Below are positions 1 through 4,912 of a stretch of DNA of 5,736 nucleotides, piece after piece. Positions within the stretch are counted from its first letter, which is position 1, and each line of letters starts with the position of its first letter. The notes beneath the pieces are model-generated. The model saw nothing but the letters and a program-made list of their open reading frames with translations, was not told the DNA's origin and ran no database searches. Origin of the DNA: Candidatus Pacebacteria bacterium UBA1364 (lineage in GTDB: Bacteria; Patescibacteriota; Microgenomatia; UBA1400; PJMF01); the NCBI GenBank assembly GCA_002306345.1, contig DBRQ01000003.1, forward strand, positions 1,579 to 7,314, read 5' to 3'. A program made the position numbers and the translations under genes.

Positions 1-186
1 GACTTAAGTGATTTTTTAGCTAAAAAAAATTTGGCCCTTCGAGCTGGTTTTCACTGTGCCATGCCGCTTCACCAAAGTCACGCTTGTGGGGCCACACTGC
101 GAGCTTCTTATTATTTGTATAATAGTGAAAAAGATTTAGAATCTTTACTTATTAATTTGACAGAGGCGATTAATTATTATGGATGA
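1..186 (+). CDS. sufS: SufS-type cysteine desulfurase, C-terminal fragment
   Basis: This is the last 61 residues of a PLP-dependent cysteine desulfurase, read in frame 1 and ending at TGA; the start lies upstream of the window. SufS removes sulfur from L-cysteine, giving alanine and an enzyme persulfide that feeds Fe-S cluster assembly and tRNA thiolation in the cytoplasm. The visible part carries the family's active-site loop RAGFHCAMPLH, close to the usual RxGHHCAxPL, with the presumed persulfide-forming cysteine at fragment residue 19 (codon 55-57). The ATLRAS motif follows at residues 31-36, then the helix that ends SufS proteins. An extra cysteine at residue 29, between loop and ATLRAS, is not a family hallmark. 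The gene overlaps sufU by 8 bases, suggesting translational coupling. The PLP lysine and the N-terminal two thirds are outside the window, so SufS rather than another class-V desulfurase is inferred from the loop and from the sufU neighbour. Confidence 0.9.
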   Translation, partial: DLSDFLAKKNLALRAGFHCAMPLHQSHACGATLRASYYLYNSEKDLESLLINLTEAINYYG

Positions 187-559
187 TCTTTATCGCAGCG
201 AACTAATGGAAATTTATCAAGATCCAGCTCATAGGGGGCAGATTATCAATCCTTCTATTGCTTTGGAAAAGCAAAACGCTTTTTGTGGCGATCGGCTGCA
301 TTTATCTTTGCAGATTAAAAATAACATCATTGAAGACGCTAAATTTGATGGTGAAATGTGTTTTGTCAGTATCATTGGGGCAGATTTTTTACTTGAGGAA
401 ATAATTGGCAAAACTTTAGCAGAGGCAAAAAAAATTGATCAAGCTCATTTGTTAAAATTAATTGATTTAAATCTCAGCACGAGTCGTGTCGCTTGTGCCA
501 CTTTAGCTCTCAAAGCCTTACAGGAAGCCTTAAGCGCATATGAAAAAACCAAAAATTGA
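179..559 (+). CDS. sufU: SufU/IscU-type Fe-S scaffold or sulfur acceptor
   Basis: This 126-residue protein is a NifU N-terminal (IscU/SufU) domain and little else. It accepts persulfide sulfur from SufS and passes it on, or holds a nascent Fe-S cluster or a zinc ion. The three family cysteines are visible: Cys36 in FCGDR, followed by the ligand Asp38, Cys61 in GEMCFVS, and Cys106 in RVACATLAL. Arg103 and the RxxCA arrangement resemble Gram-positive SufU. The LPPVK chaperone motif and the histidine before the last cysteine, both typical of IscU, are absent (Ala105). However, the gap between the second and third cysteines is 45 residues, near the roughly 43 of E. coli IscU and well short of the roughly 62 of B. 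subtilis SufU, so the usual SufU insertion is missing. The start overlaps the end of sufS by 8 bases; AGAGGCG at 162-168 is a possible ribosome site. Its TGA stop lies inside the next gene and is followed directly by an in-frame TAA. Confidence 0.92.
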   Translation: MDDLYRSELMEIYQDPAHRGQIINPSIALEKQNAFCGDRLHLSLQIKNNIIEDAKFDGEMCFVSIIGADFLLEEIIGKTLAEAKKIDQAHLLKLIDLNLSTSRVACATLALKALQEALSAYEKTKN

Positions 560-779
560 TAAAAATACTAATATTCAAGAATTAATTGCCACTGATCCAG
601 AAATGAACGAAGTGCTTTATGAATATGGCCTGTATTGTGGTAATTGTTTTGCGGCGGGATACGATACTGTGGAAGAAGGTGCCAGAACTCATGGCTTACA
701 AGATGAAGAAATTGAGGAACTATTGGAGGAATTAAATAAAAAAACGAAACTAAAAAACGCACAAAAGCAGCACTCTTAG
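540..779 (+). CDS. DUF1858 small redox-disulfide domain protein
   Basis: This 79-residue protein matches the DUF1858 family, also called the hybrid-cluster-protein-associated redox disulfide domain. After a short basic N-terminus comes the helical domain: INT-like TNIQELIATDP (residues 10-20), the EYGLYCGNC stretch with the CxxC pair Cys33/Cys36, and the family signature around residues 42-52 (DTVEEGARTHG). The tail (about 54-79) is first very acidic, then lysine-rich and probably helical. Members are proposed to do thiol or redox chemistry, but no reaction is established. It starts 20 bases inside sufU, with AGGAAG at 522-527 as a fair ribosome site, and ends 18 bases before mnmA. Such coupling points to a job in sulfur transfer, for example keeping SufU or MnmA cysteines in the right redox state or relaying persulfide. 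That role is inference from context only. Confidence 0.85.
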   Translation: MKKPKIDKNTNIQELIATDPEMNEVLYEYGLYCGNCFAAGYDTVEEGARTHGLQDEEIEELLEELNKKTKLKNAQKQHS

Positions 780-781
780 AG

Positions 782-797
782 AAATTTTGCAAAATTT
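782..797. repeat. perfect 16-bp palindrome abutting the mnmA start codon
   Basis: The 16 bases AAATTTTGCAAAATTT read the same on both strands and end exactly one base before the mnmA ATG. They fill most of the 18-base gap after the DUF1858 gene and occupy the place where a Shine-Dalgarno sequence would be expected; none is present. The site could be a dimeric repressor's operator, an AU-rich weak RNA hairpin (six pairs around a UGCA loop), or chance in AT-rich DNA. No matching copy was noticed elsewhere in the window. Confidence 0.4.
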
Positions 798-1859
798 ATG
801 AAAAAAAAAGTTTTGGTTGGTATGAGTGGCGGTGTGGATAGTTCCGTAACGGCAGCTTTATTAAAACAACAGGGCTACGATGTTATTGGTGTCACCATGC
901 AAATTTGGCAAGCTGCAAAGAGGGATACTAATGATTCTTATTGCTTATCATTAGCTATAGATGATGCTCGTCGTGTAGCAAATAAACTTGATATACCTTA
1001 CTATGTTTTGGATTTTAAAGCAATTTTTGAACAAAAAGTAATCCAGTATTTTATTAATGAATATTTGCAAGGCAGAACACCCAATCCATGTATTGCTTGT
1101 AATCACTATATTAAATTTGGCGAATTACTGCAAAAAGCATTATCAATGAATATGGATTACGTTGCCACAGGTCATTATGCCAAAGTAGAAAAAGTGGCTG
1201 GACGCTATTTATTGAAAAAATCGGTTAGTGTAACAAAAGACCAGACTTATCCTCTCTATAGTTTAACGCAAGAACAGTTAGCACATGTTCTTTTTCCTCT
1301 TGCTAACTGTGACAAAACAGCAGTCAGGCAAATAGCTGCTGATTTAGGTCTAAGTGTAGCTAACAAACCAGACAGTCAAGATATTTGCTTTGTGAGTGAT
1401 CACAATTACGCTAATTTTATTGAAGAGCAAGCCGGTATTCACACTCAACCAGGTAATTTTGTGGATAAGTCAGGAAATATTCTTGGTAAGCATCGGGGTG
1501 TTTATCATTACACTATTGGCCAGCGTAAGGGTTTGGGAATTGCTACTGGTAGGCCAATTTACATTGTGCATATCGATGTAGCAAAAAATGAAATAGTTTT
1601 GGGCGAAGAAAAAGACCTATTCTCTGACAGTTTGATTGCCACTAACTTGAATTTTATTGCTATAGAGCAATTAACTAAACCAATGCAAGTGACTGCCAAA
1701 ATTAGATACGGAGCCAAAGAGGCACAAGCAGAAGTGATTCCTCTAGCGAATGGTCAAGCTCAAGTAGTTTTTAGAGAGCCACAAAGGGCTGTGACAGCCG
1801 GACAATCTGTAGTTTTTTATCAAAATGATTTGGTTTTAGGTGGTGGCATTATTGCTTAA
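798..1859 (+). CDS. mnmA: tRNA-specific 2-thiouridylase MnmA
   Basis: MnmA activates U34 of Lys, Glu and Gln tRNAs with ATP and replaces its C2 oxygen by sulfur, giving s2U34 and accurate decoding. At 353 residues the protein has full family length. The N-terminal PP-loop ATPase domain (about 1-200) opens with VGMSGGVDSS, the pyrophosphate loop at residues 10-16. GRTPNPCIACN carries Cys98 and the catalytic Cys101; YVATGHYAK lies at 121-129, KDQTYPLYSL at 147-156, and PDSQDICFV carries the second catalytic Cys197. The central tRNA-binding part contains HYTIGQRKGLGI, and a C-terminal beta-barrel ends in FREPQRAVTAGQSVVFY and LGGGII. The NPCxxCN form and ARRVANKLDIPYYVLDF resemble Gram-positive-type MnmA rather than E. 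coli (NPDxxCN). The start is the first ATG after the DUF1858 stop, giving the usual MKKKVLVGMSGG N-terminus, but it lacks a Shine-Dalgarno sequence. Its place after sufS-sufU suggests these supply its sulfur, comparable to the desulfurase-mnmA pair of B. subtilis. Confidence 0.97.
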   Translation: MKKKVLVGMSGGVDSSVTAALLKQQGYDVIGVTMQIWQAAKRDTNDSYCLSLAIDDARRVANKLDIPYYVLDFKAIFEQKVIQYFINEYLQGRTPNPCIACNHYIKFGELLQKALSMNMDYVATGHYAKVEKVAGRYLLKKSVSVTKDQTYPLYSLTQEQLAHVLFPLANCDKTAVRQIAADLGLSVANKPDSQDICFVSDHNYANFIEEQAGIHTQPGNFVDKSGNILGKHRGVYHYTIGQRKGLGIATGRPIYIVHIDVAKNEIVLGEEKDLFSDSLIATNLNFIAIEQLTKPMQVTAKIRYGAKEAQAEVIPLANGQAQVVFREPQRAVTAGQSVVFYQNDLVLGGGIIA

Positions 1860-1871
1860 TTGCTTTATAAT
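1843..1871 (+). promoter_or_regulatory. candidate promoter for purB, inside the mnmA end
   Basis: A perfect TATAAT at 1866-1871 is preceded, after a 17-base spacer, by GTGGCA (1843-1848), which matches four of six bases of TTGACA. Transcription would start near 1878, only about four bases before the purB ATG at 1882, so the mRNA would be essentially leaderless. This fits the lack of a Shine-Dalgarno sequence before purB and the change in function from sulfur to purine genes at this point. TATAAT is common by chance in DNA this AT-rich, so the call is tentative. Confidence 0.33.
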
Positions 1872-1881
1872 GCGGTAATGG

Positions 1882-3291
1882 ATGCTGACAGATGATGCGT
1901 TGGCAATATCGCCAATTGATGGTCGCTACAGAAAAAAAACAAGCTCACTTCGCACCCATTTTTCCGAAGCCGCTTTGATTTCTTCTAGAATTAAAATTGA
2001 AGTTTTGTATTTAAAAGCGTTATCTGCATCAAAAATTATTCGTTCCCTCAGTAAAAAAGAATTATTGATTTTAATGCAATTCATGGAATTTGATGAACAA
2101 GCCGTTTCTAGAGTCAAAGAAATCGAAAAAACTACTCATCACGATGTTAAAGCAGTCGAATATTATTTGGCGCAGCAATTTGCATCAAACAGTTTAAAGG
2201 ACCTCATTCCTTTTATTCATTTTGCTATTACTTCTGAAGACATCAATAATTTAGCTTATCGATCGATGCTAGCCACTTCTCTGTCAACTGAAATTTTTCC
2301 AAGCGCAAGAAAAATTTTAGAAGAATTAGTTGTCTTGATCAATCAATATGCTGCCTTACCCATTTTGGCTAGAACTCACGGCCAAGCGGCCATCCCGACC
2401 ACTTTTGGCAAAGAATTTGCTGTCTTTGCAGAGCGTATTTTATTAATTTTAGAGGAACTGCAAAATTTTAGATTTCATGGAAAATTTAATGGGGCAGTTG
2501 GTGGTTATCAAGCTATGCAATTCACTTATCCTGAAATTGATTGGCCCAAGTTTAGCAAAAAGTTTGTGAATAGTTTTGGCTTTGATTTTGTGGAAGTGAG
2601 TACACAAATTTGTCCAGCTGACGATCTGATTAAACTTTTTACAATTTTTTACCGTTTAAATGGGATTTTATTAGACTTAGATCAAGATATTTGGCGCTAC
2701 ATTAGTGATGGTTGGCTGGTGCAAAAGGGCAAAGAAAACTTTGTTGGTTCGTCAACCATGCCGCAAAAAATCAACCCTATCGAATTTGAAAATTCTGAAG
2801 GAAATTTAATTATGGCCAATGCTCTTTTTGAAGGTATGATGCGCAAATTGCCCATCAGTCGTTTACAAAGAGATTTGTCAGAAAGCACCGTTTTGCGCAA
2901 TATTGGCAGTGTTTTTGCTTACTGTCTTTTAGCTTATTTGAGTTTAGCTGCAGCTTTGCCCAAGCTTGATATTGATAAGAAAGCGATAAATAAATCTTTA
3001 TGCGCCAATTACAATATTTTAGCTGAGGCTTGGCAAAGTTTAGCTAGAAAAAAAGGTGAGCAAAAAGCTTACGAAAAAGTCGCCAAACTTTCTAAAAATA
3101 GAATAATCAACAAAAAAGATTGGCAAATTTTGACCAAAGATATGGATGCACAGCTAAAAAATTTGAGCCCAACAAATTATTTAGGTTTATCAGTGCAACT
3201 TAGTCACAACACGGTCACTAAAGTTAAAAAATTTTTAAAGCAAAATCCCAATTATCAAGTAACCAAGAAAGTAGACCAATATGAGCAATAA
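1882..3291 (+). CDS. purB: adenylosuccinate lyase (E. coli-type PurB)
   Basis: PurB is a fumarase/aspartase-superfamily lyase that splits fumarate from adenylosuccinate to give AMP (and from SAICAR in de novo synthesis). The 469 residues align end to end with the E. coli type (456 residues). Visible marks are AISPIDGRYR (8-17), IEKTTHHDVKAVEYYL (81-96), IHFAITSEDINNL (112-124), the ARTHGQAA motif with presumed catalytic acid His166, FNGAVGGYQA, and the superfamily signature GSSTMPQKINP at 289-299 with the candidate catalytic Ser290/Ser291, running into IEFENSEGN. LPISRLQRDLSESTVLRN follows. In most adenylosuccinate lyases the signature reads MPHK; here His is replaced by Gln295, as in argininosuccinate lyases. 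The tail after YLGLSVQL runs about 20 residues beyond E. coli PurB and is lysine-rich. ATG 1882 is the first start after an in-frame TAA at 1876, so the start is secure, although no ribosome site is seen. The end overlaps purA by 11 bases. Confidence 0.97.
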   Translation: MLTDDALAISPIDGRYRKKTSSLRTHFSEAALISSRIKIEVLYLKALSASKIIRSLSKKELLILMQFMEFDEQAVSRVKEIEKTTHHDVKAVEYYLAQQFASNSLKDLIPFIHFAITSEDINNLAYRSMLATSLSTEIFPSARKILEELVVLINQYAALPILARTHGQAAIPTTFGKEFAVFAERILLILEELQNFRFHGKFNGAVGGYQAMQFTYPEIDWPKFSKKFVNSFGFDFVEVSTQICPADDLIKLFTIFYRLNGILLDLDQDIWRYISDGWLVQKGKENFVGSSTMPQKINPIEFENSEGNLIMANALFEGMMRKLPISRLQRDLSESTVLRNIGSVFAYCLLAYLSLAAALPKLDIDKKAINKSLCANYNILAEAWQSLARKKGEQKAYEKVAKLSKNRIINKKDWQILTKDMDAQLKNLSPTNYLGLSVQLSHNTVTKVKKFLKQNPNYQVTKKVDQYEQ

Positions 3292-4735
3292 TTTTTTGCA
3301 AATTAAAAAGACAGTTTATGAAAAAGGTCAACTTTTTGGTGTTAATCACAAATTGGCGAGTTCTCCTTTTTTACGCAAAGATCGTAGAATTAATTCTATC
3401 GCCGTAGTTGGTGGGGCTTTAGGTGACGAAGGTAAAGGGCGCATTACTGATGAATTGACCTCTTTTTTTCTGCAAAAACATAAGCGAGTCCTTCATTATC
3501 GAGATAATGGTGGAGCCAATGCTGGTCATACCGTGGCTTTTGGCAATAAAAAAATCGCTTTACATCAATTAGGTTCTGGTATTTTACAAAAAGGTTGTAC
3601 CGTAGTGCTTGGTAAAGAAATGGTTTTGCACCCTCAAGATTTAGTCATGGAACTTGAGACAGTGAAAAAGGTTTTAGATGGCAAAAATATTCCAGCTAAA
3701 TTAGTAATTGATGAAATGGCCTTACTTTGTTTGGACACGCATCGTGCTTTTGAAGCAGTGTTAAAAATGAAGGCGGAGGGTAGCAAAGCTGCAACTGGTA
3801 GAGGTATCTCTCCGGCCTATGCAGATGTGCTTTATCGCAATCCTCTAAGAATGCGTGATTTAATGGCCAGAGATTGGCAAAAACGTTTTAAAAGCCATTA
3901 TGAGCATTACCAAATGTTATGCCAGGGTTTTGGTTTTGCATTGAGTGAAGTTATGGTTCCTAGACTTGATGGTTCCACGGTAATGGTTGGTTCTTTTGAG
4001 AACATGGTGAAAAGTCTGGCAGTAAGTAGAATTATCATTGGCCCTTTTGTGCAGGATGTGACTCAATTAATTGCTAAAACTTGGCAATCAACCATTCCTA
4101 TGGTGTTTGAAAAAGCTCAGGCTTTAGGAATTGATCCGCGTTATGGTGTTTATCCAGACATTACGGCCTCTAATTGTGCCTTTGACGGGATTTTTTCATC
4201 AACGGAGGGAACTGTAGACGATCGTTTGTTAGCGGTTAGGGCAGCCACTATTAAAGCCACTTACACTTCTAGTGTTGGCAGCAGAGTTTTACCAACGATG
4301 ATGGAAAAAACTTTGGCAGCGCGTATTCGAGAAGATGCCAATGAATATGGGGCAACCACCAAAAGACCTCGCGACATAGCTTATATTGATTTACCAATGC
4401 TTTCTTATTTATTTAGGGTTGGTAGAGTCGAATATTTAACGCTTACCCACCTTGACATTGCTTATCAAGATGTGCCGATTAAGGTTTGTGTGGCTTATGA
4501 GATCAATGGCAAGGAAGTGGGCTACAGACCCGATCAAGAGTATCTAAATAAAGTGACGGCTAAATACGTGGAGTTACCCACTTTTGATGGCAGCTTACTG
4601 ACCGATGCGAAAAAAATGAGTGATTTGCCCAAAGCAGCCTTGCAATATTTAGCCTTTTTGAGTCAAAGCTTGCAAGTGAAATTGCTAATGGTGAGTGTTG
4701 GTCCAAAGAGAGATCAAACTATTAGATATTATTAA
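3281..4735 (+). CDS. purA: divergent adenylosuccinate synthetase (PurA family)
   Basis: PurA joins IMP and aspartate using GTP to make adenylosuccinate, the substrate of the PurB encoded just before it. It has 484 residues against about 430 in the family: a 36-residue N-terminal extension plus small internal insertions. Residues matching the E. coli active site are kept: GDEGKGR with catalytic Asp49 (D13), NAGHT with His83 (H41), ATGRGISPAY with Thr172 (T129), Arg186 (R143), FEKAQ with Gln280 (Q224), Thr295 (T239), ATTKRPR with Arg362 and Arg364 (R303, R305), and Asp392 of the guanine-binding motif. Several usually invariant positions differ: QWGDEGKG is ALGDEGKG, GGHNAGHT is GGANAGHT, EGAQ is EKAQ, TGRxRR is TKRPRD, TKLD is THLD, and STGPDR is SVGPKR. 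No internal ATG or GTG occurs before the first motif, only TTG at residues 6 and 25, which supports the extended start; AAGAAAG upstream is a weak ribosome site. The function is likely PurA, but substrate or nucleotide preference could differ. The phage paralogue PurZ is less likely because Asp49 is present. Confidence 0.9.
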   Translation: MSNNFLQIKKTVYEKGQLFGVNHKLASSPFLRKDRRINSIAVVGGALGDEGKGRITDELTSFFLQKHKRVLHYRDNGGANAGHTVAFGNKKIALHQLGSGILQKGCTVVLGKEMVLHPQDLVMELETVKKVLDGKNIPAKLVIDEMALLCLDTHRAFEAVLKMKAEGSKAATGRGISPAYADVLYRNPLRMRDLMARDWQKRFKSHYEHYQMLCQGFGFALSEVMVPRLDGSTVMVGSFENMVKSLAVSRIIIGPFVQDVTQLIAKTWQSTIPMVFEKAQALGIDPRYGVYPDITASNCAFDGIFSSTEGTVDDRLLAVRAATIKATYTSSVGSRVLPTMMEKTLAARIREDANEYGATTKRPRDIAYIDLPMLSYLFRVGRVEYLTLTHLDIAYQDVPIKVCVAYEINGKEVGYRPDQEYLNKVTAKYVELPTFDGSLLTDAKKMSDLPKAALQYLAFLSQSLQVKLLMVSVGPKRDQTIRYY

Positions 4736-4778
4736 AAACTGAAATGAACTTTAATTAAGGCAGTTGAGTTCAACTATA

Positions 4779-4806
4779 TTGAATGGAAATTGTCTATTTT
4801 TATTAA
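4779..4806 (+). promoter_or_regulatory. candidate guaB promoter
   Basis: TTGAAT (4779-4784) and TATTAA (4801-4806) sit 16 bases apart, each matching four of six consensus bases. Transcription would begin near 4813, just before the AAAGGAG ribosome site. The -10 lies in a perfect tandem repeat of TATTAAC (4801-4807 and 4808-4814). TATATT at 4775-4780 is a competing -10 with a poorer -35. Both are weak in such AT-rich DNA. Confidence 0.25.
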
Positions 4807-4818
4807 CTATTAACAAAG

Positions 4819-4825
4819 AAAGGAG
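4819..4825 (+). promoter_or_regulatory. strong but remote Shine-Dalgarno sequence for guaB
   Basis: AAAGGAG is the best match to the anti-Shine-Dalgarno sequence seen in front of any gene here, yet it ends 87 bases before the guaB ATG. No ATG, GTG or TTG lies at normal distance after it. It sits one base before the 5' arm of the 11-base inverted repeat. If that stem folds, the unpaired distance from AAAGGAG to the guaB ATG falls to 11 bases, close to a normal spacing. Confidence 0.5.
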
Positions 4826-4826
4826 C

Positions 4827-4902
4827 GAATTTATTTTTAACGCGTTTGATTTCCTTAAATCAATGTTTATATACAAGGGATCATTGGGGAGAAAATAAAT
4901 TC
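4827..4902 (+). ncRNA. nested stem-loop in the guaB 5' leader
   Basis: GAATTTATTTT (4827-4837) is the exact reverse complement of AAAATAAATTC (4892-4902), with a further T-G wobble possible at 4838/4891. Inside, TTGATTT (4846-4852) and AAATCAA (4857-4863) form a 7-pair hairpin with loop CCTT. CAATG (4861-4865) with CATTG (4882-4886), and TTCCTT (4851-4856) with AAGGGA (4875-4880), are alternative pairings that compete with it, so the element could switch fold. The outer stem has only one G-C pair and would be marginally stable, so it may respond to temperature, a ligand or the ribosome. It ends 10 bases before the guaB ATG. GAAAA (4891-4895) could instead pair with TTTTC (4908-4912) next to the ATG. 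It resembles no riboswitch family I recognise; it might also be a fortuitous AT-rich repeat. Confidence 0.42.
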
Positions 4903-4912
4903 ACAATTTTTC

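Larger units (their letters stand above)
4736..4912 (+). promoter_or_regulatory. guaB leader: 177-base non-coding region
   Basis: This is the only intergenic space of any size in the window. It starts right after the purA stop and ends at the guaB ATG. It has no tRNA and no recognisable known riboswitch; in particular the core of the purine riboswitch is not seen. Its first third has short overlapping inverted repeats (for example GTTGA/TCAAC at 4763-4767 and 4770-4774, TGAACT/AGTTCA at 4745-4750 and 4767-4772) without a following T-run, so I do not call a terminator for purA. The middle holds a possible promoter and a tandem TATTAAC repeat. The last part holds a strong Shine-Dalgarno sequence and nested inverted repeats. 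This suggests guaB is expressed or controlled separately from purB-purA. Confidence 0.6.

Noticed and set aside
118..123. TATAAT inside the sufS end as a promoter for sufU.
   Set aside because: No -35-like sequence lies at the right distance, and the 8-base gene overlap makes co-transcription with sufS the simpler view.
184..562. Reassigned TGA (glycine) as in some Patescibacteria.
   Set aside because: No in-frame TGA occurs within the long mnmA, purB, purA and guaB frames, and the sufS and sufU products end at normal places with TGA as stop; reading TGA through would add an odd tail to SufS.
1396..1581. A 61-codon + strand frame inside mnmA.
   Set aside because: It is an out-of-frame shadow of conserved MnmA sequence with no ribosome site or recognisable content.
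3281..4735. PurZ, the phage enzyme for diaminopurine DNA, instead of PurA.
   Set aside because: The catalytic aspartate (Asp49) and the IMP-binding residues are kept, and the gene sits beside cellular purB and guaB with no phage genes near.
4736..4800. A terminator after purA formed by the inverted repeats around 4745-4774.
   Set aside because: The stems are 5-6 pairs, compete with each other and have no T-run directly after them.
4833..4898. A 21-codon leader peptide starting with ATT at 4833, 7 bases after AAAGGAG, ending at TAA 4896-4898.
   Set aside because: ATT is a very rare start codon and the peptide shows no run of regulatory codons. The remote Shine-Dalgarno sequence is explained at least as well by the folded leader. 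It stays an alternative reading.
4827..4912. The 11-base stem followed by ACAATTTTT as an intrinsic terminator or attenuator.
   Set aside because: The stem has a single G-C pair and a 54-base loop, and three bases separate it from the T-run, unlike normal intrinsic terminators.
4736..4912. A purine-type riboswitch before guaB.
   Set aside because: There is no three-way junction with the conserved junction bases and kissing GG/CC loops, and I recognise no PRPP, ppGpp or ZTP riboswitch motif either.
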